This document shows, piece after piece, positions 18,498-27,269 of a DNA stretch of 64,000 bases. The DNA lies in NCBI RefSeq assembly GCF_016919005.1, contig NZ_JAFFQE010000009.1:62001-126000 (forward strand), given 5' to 3'. A model generated the notes under the pieces. The model saw only the letters and a program-made list of their open reading frames with translations. It was not told where the DNA came from and searched no databases. The translations under genes and the position numbers were made by a program. The stretch comes from Desulfopila inferna (GTDB lineage Bacteria > Desulfobacterota > Desulfobulbia > Desulfobulbales > Desulfocapsaceae). Each line of letters opens with the position of its first letter. Position 1 is the first letter of the stretch.

Positions 18498-19697
18498 TTA
18501 TTCAGCTCTTAAAGCTTCAATGGGATCAAGGCCGGCGGCATGGCTAGCCGGCAGCACGCCGGCCAGCAGACCGATGGCCGCCGCCAGAAGTTCGGCGTAG
18601 AGAGCATACTGCCAGGGGGTGTGAGTCGGCAGAGCAGGAACGAATGCGCCGAGCAGCCAGGCAATCCCCGCACCGCTCAGCAGCCCGGCGAGACCGCCGA
18701 GTCCGGCAAGAACCACGGCTTCGCCGAGGAAGAGCAGAAGGATCTGGCGTCGATCCGCCCCTATGGCGCGGAGCAGTCCTATCTCGGAGGTGCGTTCATT
18801 GACGGCAATGGTCATGATGGTAATGATGCCCACACCGCCGACCAGCAGGGAGATAGCACCCAATCCACCCACGGCGAGGGTGAGAATGTCAAGAACCGAA
18901 CCGAGGACCTTGAGCATCTCGTCCTGGGTGGTGATGGTAAAATCTTCACTGCCGTGCCGCATTATCAGCATTTTCCTGATGCGCTCTGCCATGGTCTTCG
19001 ACTGCAGGCCGCTCTGGTACAGCACATCGATCTCCATCAAGCTGTCAAGATTGAACAGGCTCATCGCCCGTGCCGTGGGAATATAGACGGCGTCATCAAG
19101 GTCAAAACCAAGCATCTGCCCTTTCGACTCCATCACCCCGATCACCCGATAGCGCTCCCCTCCTATTCTCACCAGGCCACCGAGCGGACTGCCGGCCCGG
19201 AAAAGTTCAGCGGAAACCTTGCTGCCCAAGACCACAAAGGCACGTGCTCCCTGGCTGTCGTCATCTGGTAGAAAGCGCCCCATGGCCACGTTTATCTGCC
19301 AGACACGTCCTGCTGATGGTCCAACCCCGAGGACGTTGGTGCGCCGGCTGCGCTTGCCGAATTCCACGGCGGCATTGCCCTGGATAACCGAAACGGTATC
19401 GGTGACTCCGGGAAGATGCCTGAGCGCCTCTTCATCCGCTATGGTAAGTGGACGTACGGTATTGATCAGGGCGCCGGAAATCCCGGCGGTAGTGGTACGA
19501 CCCGGATTGATGCCGATGAGATTGGTGCCGAACTGGGTAAATTCGGCCAAGGTGAAACGATGAACACCTTCGCCGATCGAGGTGAGCAGGACGACCGAGG
19601 CGATCCCGACCGCTATTCCCAGCAAGGTAAGGAAGCTCCGCAGCCGCTGATCAAGCAGGGAACTCAATGAAATTTTCAGGATATCCCGGATAAACAT
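18498..19697 (-). CDS. MacB-type ABC transporter permease
   Basis: This 399-residue permease has the MacB/FtsX topology: an N-terminal helix (about 18-40), a large periplasmic MacB_PCD domain (about 45-240), and three C-terminal helices with the block AVNERTSEIGLLRAIGAD (about 300-317). Such permeases do not move substrate through a classical channel but drive periplasmic lipid, lipoprotein or drug handling by mechanotransmission. It is the last gene of HlyD-ATPase-permease-permease; the gap to the preceding permease is 6 bases. It differs from its neighbour enough that the two likely form a heterodimer. Confidence 0.85.
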   Translation of the reverse strand: MFIRDILKISLSSLLDQRLRSFLTLLGIAVGIASVVLLTSIGEGVHRFTLAEFTQFGTNLIGINPGRTTTAGISGALINTVRPLTIADEEALRHLPGVTDTVSVIQGNAAVEFGKRSRRTNVLGVGPSAGRVWQINVAMGRFLPDDDSQGARAFVVLGSKVSAELFRAGSPLGGLVRIGGERYRVIGVMESKGQMLGFDLDDAVYIPTARAMSLFNLDSLMEIDVLYQSGLQSKTMAERIRKMLIMRHGSEDFTITTQDEMLKVLGSVLDILTLAVGGLGAISLLVGGVGIITIMTIAVNERTSEIGLLRAIGADRRQILLLFLGEAVVLAGLGGLAGLLSGAGIAWLLGAFVPALPTHTPWQYALYAELLAAAIGLLAGVLPASHAAGLDPIEALRAE

Positions 19698-19703
19698 GTT
19701 GTT

Positions 19704-20909
19704 TCACCTTCTGGCCAGGGCCAGGACAGGATCGAGCCTGGCTGCCTGACGAGCCGGCAGCACCCCGAAAATCAGTCCGGTTGCCAGCGCCACTCCGACT
19801 GCCGCCGCCAGAGACCAGACGGGAGCGGCGATGGGAAACTGTGGAAACATCCGGCCTAAAATCCAGTTGGCCGCACTTGCAAGGAGCAGCCCCAGGACAG
19901 CTCCCAGAATCGAGAGGATCGCCGACTCGGTCAGAAAGAGCGCGATGATCTGCCCCGGCGGCGTACCGATGGCCTTGAGCAGTCCGACCTCGGCCTTGCG
20001 CTGCGATACTGCAATCAGCATAACGTTCATGATCAGGATTCCGGCCACCGCCAGGCTGATGGCGGCAATTCCCGCCACCGTCAGGGTAAGAGCGGTAAAA
20101 ATGCGATCGAAGGTTGCCAGCACGGCATCCTGACTGATAACGGTTATATCGTCTTCACCATTGTGGCGCTCTTGGGTTACACTTATTATGGTGCGCTTGG
20201 CCCGGGCGATGGAGTCGCGATCCCGTGCCTCTATCATGATCCTGAACAGCGAGGGATTATCGAACAGAGCTTGCGCCGTGGCTACCGGTACGACAACGAC
20301 ATCGCTCATATCAAGCCCTACCGATTCGCCCTTTTTGGAAAGTACGCCAATCACCCGGAAACGCCAGTCTCCGATGCGCACCTTTTCCCCGAGAGCCGAA
20401 GCACCGCCGAACAACTCCTCCTTGGCCTTATACCCCAGCACGCAAACAGATGACGCCCTGGTGGGATCGCCTTCGGGCAGAAAACTCCCCTGGGCCATGC
20501 TCATCTTGCGAATATAATAGAGGTGCGGCGTCGTGCCCAGAATGGTTATCTCCCGTTCACGACCGCTATATGAAACAGGAGCTGCGCCTACCGAAATCGG
20601 CGCAACATAGCGAATGGTCGAGGTGCGCAGCAATGCCTGGGCATCGTCAATGGTCAGGTCCCTGGGGGTGATGCCCAGCAGCGGCGGCGGTCCCCCCACC
20701 GTTTCCGAGCGGCCCGGCAGAACGATGAGCAGATTGGTGCCGAGCGATGCGAACTCACCGACGACATATCTTCTGGCCCCTTCGCCCAGCGCGGAAAGCA
20801 CCACCACCGAACCGACACCGATGGCCATGGCCAGCAGCATCAACAATGTTCTGGTGGGATATCCCAGTTGAGCCTTGAAGGCGAATCTCACTGTATCGGC
20901 AAAGTTCAT
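19704..20909 (-). CDS. MacB-type ABC transporter permease
   Basis: This 401-residue protein has the same architecture as the downstream permease: first helix at about 18-40, periplasmic MacB_PCD domain, and C-terminal helices around the block QRKAEVGLLKAIGTPPGQ. Its start overlaps the stop of the ATPase gene by 4 bases (ATGA), which indicates translational coupling. With the ATPase, adaptor and second permease it forms a MacAB-like tripartite export system. No outer-membrane TolC partner is encoded nearby, so one must be supplied from elsewhere if export crosses the outer membrane. Confidence 0.85.
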   Translation of the reverse strand: MNFADTVRFAFKAQLGYPTRTLLMLLAMAIGVGSVVVLSALGEGARRYVVGEFASLGTNLLIVLPGRSETVGGPPPLLGITPRDLTIDDAQALLRTSTIRYVAPISVGAAPVSYSGREREITILGTTPHLYYIRKMSMAQGSFLPEGDPTRASSVCVLGYKAKEELFGGASALGEKVRIGDWRFRVIGVLSKKGESVGLDMSDVVVVPVATAQALFDNPSLFRIMIEARDRDSIARAKRTIISVTQERHNGEDDITVISQDAVLATFDRIFTALTLTVAGIAAISLAVAGILIMNVMLIAVSQRKAEVGLLKAIGTPPGQIIALFLTESAILSILGAVLGLLLASAANWILGRMFPQFPIAAPVWSLAAAVGVALATGLIFGVLPARQAARLDPVLALARR

Positions 20910-21595
20910 AATGCGGTCTGCTTCATGGCAGTATCCGTGTCGACCCTGCCATCCACCATGGTTATCCTTCGCGTAGCCCGCATACCAAGTTCCGGGTCAT
21001 GGGTCACCATGATCAGGGTCAATCCCTGGCGGTTGAGCTCTTCCAGGATATCGATGACCTCCTGCCCGGAGACACGATCAAGGTTGCCGGTCGGTTCGTC
21101 GGCCAGCAGAACATGGGGTTCCATGATGGTCGCCCTGGCTATGGCGACGCGCTGGCGCTGGCCTCCGGAAAGCTGATCGGGGCGGTGCCTGGCCCTCTCC
21201 GCAATACCAAATGCCTTCAACGCCTTACCGACTCGCTCTTTGCGCCGAACAGGTTCTATTCCGGCCAGCATCATCGGCAGTTCAATATTCTCTGCGGCGG
21301 TCATCCGCGGCACCAGATGGAAAAACTGAAAGACAAAGCCGATCTTATGACGGCGCAGAGCCGCCTGCTGAATATCGCTCAGAGTGTTGGTTTTCTGATC
21401 CTCGAAGAGATAATCCCCGCTGTCAGCCCGGTCGAGCAATCCTATCACATTTAGCAATGTTGACTTGCCCGAGCCGGATGGCCCCATGATGGAGACATAT
21501 TCCCCTGGAAATATGGACAGATTAATATCGCGTAAGGCAGTGACCTGCTCATCACCGACCTGAAAGGAGCGCTGAATCGCAGCCAGCCGGATCAT
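20906..21595 (-). CDS. MacB/LolD-type ABC transporter ATPase
   Basis: This 229-residue ATPase energises the two adjacent MacB-type permeases. Walker A is GPSGSGKST (about 38-46), the signature is [14 protein letters not shown], and Walker B is VLLADEPTGNLD, with the switch His in VTHDPELG. These are the features of the LolD/FtsE/MacB clade. Its start overlaps the stop of the adaptor gene by 4 bases. Substrates of this clade range from lipoproteins to macrolides and peptides; which applies here cannot be read from sequence. Confidence 0.9.
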   Translation of the reverse strand: MIRLAAIQRSFQVGDEQVTALRDINLSIFPGEYVSIMGPSGSGKSTLLNVIGLLDRADSGDYLFEDQKTNTLSDIQQAALRRHKIGFVFQFFHLVPRMTAAENIELPMMLAGIEPVRRKERVGKALKAFGIAERARHRPDQLSGGQRQRVAIARATIMEPHVLLADEPTGNLDRVSGQEVIDILEELNRQGLTLIMVTHDPELGMRATRRITMVDGRVDTDTAMKQTAL

Positions 21596-22743
21596 GGCTC
21601 AGGCTCCGCCTGCACGGCAGCGACGTTATCGGCAAGTCCGGGCTTATCGACATTGACCACCACCAACTGTCCTTCCCGGAGCCCGGAAACGGCTTCGGTA
21701 ACGGACCAGTTGCGCAAACCGGGGGTGAAGGCGACCTTGCGGATAATCCCCTCCTCCCGGTAAAATACATAGACAGAACCATCCTCCACTACCGCCTCGG
21801 TGGGAACCTTCAGGGTATCCTGACTGACGCTGAGGATAATTTCAACATCGGCGCTATATCCGGCAAGCAGTTCGGCAAAATCGTCCTTGCCGGCAAATGA
21901 TACCTCGATATCGACGGTTCGGGCCTGCTTCTCGAGGTCGAGTACATAGGGGGCGATGCGACGGACAGTTCCACTAAAGACGCGATTGCGAAAAGCATCC
22001 AGGGTAATCCCGGCATCCATACCGACACGAACCCCGGCGGCATCCACCTCATCTATCGGAGCGGTAACATAGAAACAATCATTTTCGATGAGATCAACCG
22101 CTGGTGGAGTCGGCACCCCGATCGGCGATGGGGTGACATACTCATTCAATTCGCCCTCGATCTTGGCAATCACTCCGGCAAACGGCGCCTCCAGACGGGA
22201 TCGGGCCAGATTGGCTTTGGCCAGGCTCACCTGCGCCATATTTCGCTGTACCGTCGCCCGGGCAGCTTCACACTTGGCCTGCATGGATTCGGCCTCAGCC
22301 ACCAGGCGTTCCATCTGTTCCAGAGAACCGGCATTGCCGCGAAACAGAGTTTTGGCCCTTTCCCCCTGCCGCGCGGCTTCTTCAGCTGATACACAGGCGG
22401 CTTCAGCCTGAGCACTGCTAATTTTCACCTCCTGCCGGGCGATGGCAACCTGCGCGTTGAGATCTTCATTCCAGATCTCCAAAAGCAGATCTCCCGCTTC
22501 AACCAGATCTCCCTCCTTTATCGGCAAGCTGGCAATCTGACCACCGATACTCGGCGAGAGCCTGGCTCTCCGGCAGGCGTCTACCGTACCGGCCCGGGTG
22601 TTGGCCACCACATTTTCAACGGTTCCACGAGTGATGGGCCTGACCACCACCTCGACAGGTTTGCTCCTGGTTTTCTGCCAGATGAAAAAACCAATGCCCG
22701 CAACAAACAACACGACAATCAGCCAACGAATCAGCTTGCCCAT
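21592..22743 (-). CDS. HlyD/MacA-family periplasmic adaptor
   Basis: This 383-residue membrane-fusion protein has one N-terminal membrane anchor (about 6-24), then a biotinyl-lipoyl-like half (LPIKEGDLVEAGDLLLE), a coiled-coil hairpin about 80-165 with many Ala/Glu/Gln residues, and a second lipoyl half (RLEAPFAGVIAKIEGE) followed by beta domains. It is the first gene of the operon and would bridge the inner-membrane permeases to an outer-membrane channel. The promoter should lie upstream of 22743, in a region that also contains structured repeat B. Confidence 0.87.
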   Translation of the reverse strand: MGKLIRWLIVVLFVAGIGFFIWQKTRSKPVEVVVRPITRGTVENVVANTRAGTVDACRRARLSPSIGGQIASLPIKEGDLVEAGDLLLEIWNEDLNAQVAIARQEVKISSAQAEAACVSAEEAARQGERAKTLFRGNAGSLEQMERLVAEAESMQAKCEAARATVQRNMAQVSLAKANLARSRLEAPFAGVIAKIEGELNEYVTPSPIGVPTPPAVDLIENDCFYVTAPIDEVDAAGVRVGMDAGITLDAFRNRVFSGTVRRIAPYVLDLEKQARTVDIEVSFAGKDDFAELLAGYSADVEIILSVSQDTLKVPTEAVVEDGSVYVFYREEGIIRKVAFTPGLRNWSVTEAVSGLREGQLVVVNVDKPGLADNVAAVQAEPEP

Positions 22744-22931
22744 ATATCACGCCAGGTAATGAAATAGTGTTAAAGGAGCCCTGCAGACTCATGTACAGCG
22801 TTACGCCTCGTCCCATAAACCTGCCAGACTCGTGAAATAGCCGGTCTAGTTCCTTGTTTTCTTGGAAGAAGCATAATTGATTGCCGACAAACTTTCAACG
22901 CTTGACCTCCATGAGGGCGGCACAATACTTT

Positions 22932-23052
22932 CCCAGCTGAACTGGACTCTTTACAGTACCCCCTTGCGGTGTATAAGAACCTTGAGACTCAGCGGATCAA
23001 GCATACTGAAGGCTGACAGGCATATCTATACAACATTGTGGTGATTGTTCTA
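22932..23052 (+). repeat. Structured dispersed repeat, unit B
   Basis: This unit begins with CCCAGCTGAACTGGACTC and TTTACAGTACCCCC, a degraded head hairpin, then TATAAG. The closing stem starts AGAACCTT (22976-22983) and pairs over five bases with GTTCT (23047-23051); it is the most diverged copy. The sequence GCTGACAG inside resembles the CTGACAG of C1 and C2, and TTGTGG near the right end resembles D2. The last three bases CTA are the TAG stop codon of the minus-strand PRC-barrel gene. Confidence 0.65.
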
Positions 23053-23517
23053 CCAGGCGGGAGAAATTCCGTAATGACTCTCCAGATTTTTTTGAAATTC
23101 TGCATCGGACAAATCATCCTGTTGCGGTGCAGAATCGAGTTTGTCCCGATCGACGCTCAAGATTGCCCTATCACTGTAAAATCGGACAACCCCATACGGG
23201 ACCGCGATTTGATCCCTCGAATCGCTGCTCTGAGTGAGGGTGAAATAATGGATCAGACCCGATTCTTTGTCTGTTACTATATTCTGCATTTTTCCTATTT
23301 CTTCACCACTCCGGGACAGCACCGGTAAACCATCGAACTTCGCGATCGTCACATATGTACCTTCTGCTTTAAGTGAATATTTGGATTTCTGATCCGGCAT
23401 CGACCCGGACGGATAAGCCATGCCTGATGAATTCTCTGCGTTCTCCATACCCTTTAACGGGCTGGTCGGCGCGATGCAGAGCAGAAGAGCTAGAGTGGAC
23501 ACTAAGAGCTTTTCCAC
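23050..23517 (-). CDS. Exported PRC-barrel domain protein
   Basis: This protein is about 155 residues long from a GTG start at 23517, chosen because GGGAGG lies 6-7 bases upstream and the first residues form a signal peptide (VEKLLVSTLALLLC). The mature part contains a PRC-barrel: VLSRSGEEIGKMQNIVTDKE, then a second half with IAVPYGVVRFYSDRAILSVD. PRC-barrel proteins with signal peptides occur in many Proteobacteria, often in stress-related clusters; the ligand is unknown. Its stop codon coincides with the edge of repeat B. Confidence 0.75.
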   Translation of the reverse strand: MEKLLVSTLALLLCIAPTSPLKGMENAENSSGMAYPSGSMPDQKSKYSLKAEGTYVTIAKFDGLPVLSRSGEEIGKMQNIVTDKESGLIHYFTLTQSSDSRDQIAVPYGVVRFYSDRAILSVDRDKLDSAPQQDDLSDAEFQKNLESHYGISPAW

Positions 23518-23851
23518 GGCATACCTCCCATAAAGTAAGGTTATCGGCTGTAGAGGCATGCGGAGAGGTATAGCCTCACTCTGCAGACCCGTTTCATATG
23601 CAAATCATACAAGCAACGAGCATGCCAATTCCTAACATTTTTCAGGGCAAGCGTTGTCTCTGAGTGTAGTACTGAACCGAGGCGAAGCCAGCTCCCGACA
23701 AGTCCTCTATAAAAACATTGCCTTGCAGGCATGTCTGACATACTTTAAATGCAACCTCATAAGAATATTGAAACAGTGGGTTTCTGATTCTTCCGGGGCT
23801 GCTGAGATAAAATGAAGCACTTTATGGAAACTAATTCAGGGAAAGGAAATC
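23518..23851. other. Divergent intergenic region before the Sec-type thioredoxin
   Basis: No gene is seen in these 334 bases. The region separates the minus-strand PRC-barrel gene from the plus-strand thioredoxin gene and should carry both promoters. No clear hexamer pair, operator or terminator is recognised. Confidence 0.35.
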
Positions 23852-24295
23852 ATGCCCGATACATCCTACATTGTAAAATGTCCTTCATGCGGGAAGGGAA
23901 ATCGAATTCCTGCCGACAAAGAAGGGGTTCAAGGACGTTGTGGAAATTGCAAAAACTCTCTGCCGCCTTTCTACTCCCGACCGCAGCAACTCGACGATCA
24001 TACTTTCGACAAGTTCGTCCGCTCCTATCCGGGGCCGGTGCTGGCTGAGTTCTGGGCTCCCTGGTGACCGCACTGCGTCTCATTCGCACCGGTCGTGCGA
24101 AACATAGCTGAACAACTGGCTGGTAAGGCAGCTGTAGCCCAGATTAATACCCAGGAAAACAAATCGTTGGCATCGCGTTTCGGGGTCCGGGGCATACCAG
24201 TGATCATGCTGGTAAAACAGGGGAATGTTGTTGATCAGATAGCAGGTGCACAATCGGCAGAGGCCGTGCTGTCCTGGTTCCAGCGCTTGGCATAA
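23852..24295 (+). CDS. trxC: Thioredoxin 2-like selenoprotein (UGA at residue 72)
   Basis: The frame runs from ATG 23852 to 24295 and is interrupted only by an in-frame TGA at 24065-24067. Read as selenocysteine it gives 147 residues that match TrxC throughout. An N-terminal zinc ribbon has Cys10, Cys13, Cys30 and Cys33. Then follows FWAPW-U72-P-H-C75, where the UGA takes the place of the first active-site Cys, and then SFAPVV and the cis-Pro loop RGIPVIM (Pro116). A SECIS-like hairpin follows the UGA. The active-site dipeptide is Pro-His, as in DsbA, rather than the Gly-Pro of thioredoxins. The ribosome-binding site is AAAGGA. A conventional annotation would call two fragments (23852-24067 and 24095-24295). 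A point nonsense mutation is the alternative. Confidence 0.82.
24065..24101 (+). promoter_or_regulatory. Bacterial SECIS element for the thioredoxin UGA
   Basis: After TGA (24065-24067), TTCGCAC (24083-24089) pairs perfectly with GTGCGAA (24095-24101) around the loop CGGTC (24090-24094). The loop lies 22 bases after the UGA and has a G in its first two bases. These meet the known bacterial SECIS rules (loop 16-37 bases after UGA, 3-14-base loop, G early in the loop). The GGTC in the loop also matches the loop core of E. coli fdhF. Confidence 0.75.
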
Positions 24296-24596
24296 CAACC
24301 TGCCGTTCTGACAACTGTGGGGCAGTACCAGCGGCAGATTGACGAGTTCGACAAAGGCTTTGCCGCGGAAGCTGGTCATCGCCAGCAGGTTGGTCACAGA
24401 AAAACCGGCAGCAGTGCGAAGCATAATTGAAGTTTTCAAGGCATCGGCAATTATACGCTTTTTTGAAGGACATGATTCGTTCGTATTTTTTCCTTGTCAC
24501 TCCTATTGGCAACCAGGAGTTCACAGCTTACATGTATAGAGGTCGACAAAAAAACCATCACAAGCCGCTGAATAACATTTGAAAGAGGAGAGAACC
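24296..24596. other. Intergenic region after the thioredoxin
   Basis: These 301 bases hold no gene that I can support on either strand. The AGAGGAGAG at 24584-24592 is the ribosome-binding site of the next gene. No terminator hairpin with a T-run is evident. Confidence 0.35.
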
Positions 24597-24905
24597 ATGC
24601 CGACAAAGCCCACAGCACAGGAAGATGAATACTTCGCTCGCAAAGAGTTCGAGAAAAAGCAGAAAATCAAGGCAGAACAGTCCAGGAACCTGAACGCGGA
24701 GCAAAGACGCGAGTTGCAGCAGGCACACTTCATGCGATGCCCAAAATGCGGCATGGAGCTTGTTGAAATTGCCTTCAAGGATGTAATGATCGACCAGTGC
24801 ACCGGATGCGAAGGTGTCTGGCTTGATCCGGGAGAACTTGAAAAGGTATCAGATTTAGAAAAAACAGGTTTAGAGAAACTTTTCAATGTCTTCAAAAAAT
24901 CCTGA
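24597..24905 (+). CDS. TFIIB-type zinc-ribbon protein
   Basis: This small soluble protein has about 102 residues. The start at 24597 follows AGAGGAGAG by a good spacing. The N-terminal half is highly charged and helical (RKEFEKKQKIKAEQ). The C-terminal half is a zinc ribbon of the zf-TFIIB family: MRCPKCGMELVEI, then DQCTGCEGVWLDPGELE, giving CxxC...CxxC with the family's WLDPGE block. The role is unknown; proteins of this type are common and short. It is probably a monocistronic gene ending at the hairpin at 25005-25035. Confidence 0.72.
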   Translation: MPTKPTAQEDEYFARKEFEKKQKIKAEQSRNLNAEQRRELQQAHFMRCPKCGMELVEIAFKDVMIDQCTGCEGVWLDPGELEKVSDLEKTGLEKLFNVFKKS

Positions 24906-25004
24906 TCTTCTGCAGGCGGGTAAGACATTCCCGAGAGTATTAAAACGAAGAAAGCGGTAATGATTGAGCCACGATGCTTTGTTCTATAAGTAAAAAATTA
25001 CTTT

Positions 25005-25035
25005 AAGACCAAGCAGATCATGGGAAAATGGTCTT
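25005..25035 (+). terminator. Weak hairpin terminator between convergent genes
   Basis: AAGACCA (25005-25011) pairs with TGGTCTT (25029-25035), a 7-bp stem with a 17-base loop, followed by TCTTGATCTTCCTCTTT. It lies between the plus-strand zinc-ribbon gene and the convergent UspA gene. The stem is short and AT-rich, so its strength is doubtful. Confidence 0.4.
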
Positions 25036-25100
25036 TCTTGATCTTCCTCTTTGTCCCGCCCATCTTGCAATCAGAAAAAACCTGCTGGAACGAAGTCAGG

Positions 25101-25622
25101 CTATTTAAACTCCTCTTTATAGCCCTTTGGAATTTTGACCACAAATACCGGCTGGGATGCACTATGCAGTACCTTACGTGTGGTGCTGCCGAGCATAAAT
25201 TCCCCTACCCTGCTGTGGCGTCGTGCCCCCATAACAATCACATCCGCCGAGCATTCTTCCGCCATATTCAAAATTACCTGATCTGAATAACCTTCCAGTA
25301 CATGAATTGAAGCAACTGCATTCTCGCAGCTTGGGGCGTTATTGCATTCCTCATTGCAGAGTCGCTCAATTCGTTTCTTGAGTTGAGACGTGACCGTTTC
25401 TCTTGCCTTGGTATGCAGCTCCAGCGAACTCTCAGGGGAAATATATTGCTCAACCAGGCTTTTTCCAAAAGGGGTCAGAGGCTCAATGGCATGTACTGCC
25501 ACAATTTTGGCCCGATGCTGACTGGCAAGAGCCAAAGCATATCTGAATACGTATGGAGCATGTGGGCTGAGGCCTGTTGTATAGAGGATGGTCTCTATTT
25601 TAGGTAGCATGATTTTCACCAT
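25101..25622 (-). CDS. Universal stress protein (UspA family)
   Basis: This protein has about 173 residues. Start 25622 is preferred because GAGGCGG lies directly upstream; a later ATG at 25610 is also possible. The N-terminus PKIETILYTTGLSPHAPYVF and the later VIVMGARRHSRVGEFMLGST are the hallmark blocks of the UspA fold; the second contains the G-2x-G-9x-G-S/T nucleotide-binding pattern, suggesting an ATP-binding type. Such proteins are induced by nutrient and redox stress. A gene for a small Cys-rich protein lies 51 bases upstream, possibly in the same transcript. Confidence 0.87.
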   Translation of the reverse strand: MVKIMLPKIETILYTTGLSPHAPYVFRYALALASQHRAKIVAVHAIEPLTPFGKSLVEQYISPESSLELHTKARETVTSQLKKRIERLCNEECNNAPSCENAVASIHVLEGYSDQVILNMAEECSADVIVMGARRHSRVGEFMLGSTTRKVLHSASQPVFVVKIPKGYKEEFK

Positions 25623-25673
25623 TACCGCCTCATCCTGAAACACGAATTGAGGCGGTTTGTTTGGTTTAAGGGA

Positions 25674-25844
25674 TCAGGACAATTCTTTGGGATTGCAAAG
25701 GTTTTCAGCCTTTGCTGCACTACGGCCGCAGTTCTCGCAATAATGTGTTGCAGGTTGAATAAGTGCCATATATGACTGAGGGTCTTTGACTTGAAGTTCC
25801 TCTTCTACGTATGCGCACAGGGTTTTGGTAGTGTCGTCGCTCAT
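25674..25844 (-). CDS. Small Cys-rich protein
   Basis: This protein has 56 residues, MSDDTTKTLCAYVEEEL through YCENCGRSAAKAENLC, with one early Cys and a CxxC plus a further Cys near the end that could bind a metal. The start is fixed by AGGAGGAG five bases before the ATG at 25844; a longer frame exists upstream but lacks such a signal. The protein has no signal peptide or membrane helix. I do not recognise a family. It lies upstream of and on the same strand as the UspA gene. Confidence 0.6.
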   Translation of the reverse strand: MSDDTTKTLCAYVEEELQVKDPQSYMALIQPATHYCENCGRSAAKAENLCNPKELS

Positions 25845-25988
25845 ACTTTCTCCTCCTGTCCAGCTCTGCTGGGTTCTATTAGAGTAGCTTAATTTTCCGA
25901 AGTAGGTAATCAAGGATGTACAATCACAATATTCCCTGATTCCACAAACATTAGGCATAGGCTCCAAGGAGTCAAGTGAGATAGAAAC

Positions 25989-26361
25989 ATGGCCTTATGT
26001 GATCTTCAAGACTGGTCCCTGGTTCTGGAATATCAAGGGCCTCAATCAGGCTTGGGGCACCACCTCGACTATTGGGACAAGCTGGCCGAAAGCCTATACC
26101 GCCAGTGCCAGAATGCCGGCGGTGTACGCACAGGTGAAACAAAAACGTGAGGATGGATGGAGACGCAATGTCAAAGCAGGTATCTCTGCCGTTTTCGCGT
26201 CCTCGATCGCAATCGTCGAGGCAATAGCCATCATGACCGACAGTGACGACACAGGAGGCCTAGTAGCTGCCTTCTACGGACGGACTTTTCAGATAGGTGA
26301 AGGACCTGCCGCTGGCAATGGGTTTCTGCGTGTCTTTTACTTTTCTGACGGACAAAAATGA
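25989..26361 (+). other. Unresolved reading frames, possibly a decayed gene
   Basis: Two overlapping frames share this stretch. One runs from ATG 25989 for about 53 codons (beginning MALCDLQDWSLVLEY) and stops at TGA 26148. The other starts at 25999 and runs to 26361 in a second frame with less protein-like composition. Neither has a good ribosome-binding site or a recognised domain. A frameshifted remnant of one gene is possible. From 25845 to 26479 I see nothing else that can be supported. Confidence 0.25.
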
Positions 26362-26479
26362 TTAGTGTTGCTATCTCAAACAAAGCTCAGCTATGGTTAT
26401 ACTTGCAACGGCCGGGATTCACACGAGCCCGGAATGACGATCCTGATATTTTTATAAGCGGCATACCTTAGCTCAATTT

Positions 26480-26731
26480 ATGAATAACCAACCCAACAAC
26501 TTCCTGCATGGCCGGACTCTAGAGAATATCCTTACCTACCTGGTTGAGAGTTATGGCTGGGACAAATTAGGTAAATATATTGACATCAAGTGCTTTAAAA
26601 ACGAGCCTTCTATCAGATCCAGTCTTAAATTTCTACGCAGGTCTCCCTGGGCCAGGACAAAAGTCGAGTCCCTCTATATCGTCACCAGAAAAAATGAAGA
26701 GAAGAAGAGCCGTTCCAAAAAGCCAAAGTAA
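26480..26731 (+). CDS. VF530-family small DNA-binding-like protein
   Basis: This 83-residue protein matches the VF530 (DUF2132) family pattern: NNFLHGRTLENILTYLVE, then YGWDKLGKYIDIKCF, then SSLKFLRRSPWARTKVESLY. The family is a small helical fold described as a putative double-stranded DNA-binding protein. The C-terminus is a lysine/arginine tail (KKSRSKKPK). It lies 25 bases before the macro-domain gene and may be co-transcribed with it. No strong ribosome-binding site is visible. Confidence 0.8.
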   Translation: MNNQPNNFLHGRTLENILTYLVESYGWDKLGKYIDIKCFKNEPSIRSSLKFLRRSPWARTKVESLYIVTRKNEEKKSRSKKPK

Positions 26732-26756
26732 GTCTGATTACCTCCCCTAGATTCAA

Positions 26757-27269
26757 ATGGATAAAATACAGATCGTTCGCCAGGACATCACAACGCTACA
26801 AGTCGACGGAATCGTCAATGCCGCCAACAGCTCCCTTTTGGGCGGGGGCGGTGTCGATGGGGCGATACATCGGGCAGCGGGACCGGAACTCCTTGTCGAA
26901 TGCAGGGCAATCGGAGGCTGTCCCACGGGCGAGGCCAAGCTGACAAAGGGCTATCGCCTTCCGGCCGACTGGGTGATTCACACTGTTGGCCCCATCTGGC
27001 ATGGCGGAGGCAACGGTGAGGCCAACCTTCTGGCAGCATGCTACAGAAATTCACTGGAAATTGCAGAGAAACAGGAAATGCAGAGCATTGCTTTCCCAGC
27101 CATAAGCTGCGGGGCATATGGCTATCCCATTGACCAGGCATGCACCATTGCGATTTCCGAAGTTTCAAAATTTCTTTCAGAACATAAGGCTCCAAAACAG
27201 GTTATCTTTGCCTGCTTTAGTAGAAAAGTTGAAGAAGCACTCCGGGCTGCTCTTCAGCAAATCGGGTAA
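26757..27269 (+). CDS. Macro-domain protein (O-acetyl-ADP-ribose deacetylase-like)
   Basis: This 170-residue protein consists of a single macro domain. It binds ADP-ribose and is expected to remove acetyl or ADP-ribosyl groups. The ligand-binding blocks are present: [19 protein letters not shown] (about 20-38, with the NAANS and GGGVDGAI loops) and IHTVGP, followed by [15 protein letters not shown], the phosphate-binding loop. The arrangement matches the MacroD/YmdB type. It follows the VF530 gene by 25 bases. No ADP-ribosyltransferase toxin is seen nearby, so a general role is more likely than an antitoxin role. Confidence 0.9.
   Translation: MDKIQIVRQDITTLQVDGIVNAANSSLLGGGGVDGAIHRAAGPELLVECRAIGGCPTGEAKLTKGYRLPADWVIHTVGPIWHGGGNGEANLLAACYRNSLEIAEKQEMQSIAFPAISCGAYGYPIDQACTIAISEVSKFLSEHKAPKQVIFACFSRKVEEALRAALQQIG

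Noticed and set aside
24065-24067. TGA in the thioredoxin gene as a simple nonsense mutation.
   Set aside because: Possible, but the position at the catalytic Cys, intact sequence on both sides and the SECIS-like hairpin favour selenocysteine.
24080-24439. Minus-strand open frame of about 119 codons.
   Set aside because: It overlaps the thioredoxin gene in antisense, has no ribosome-binding site and no recognised domain.
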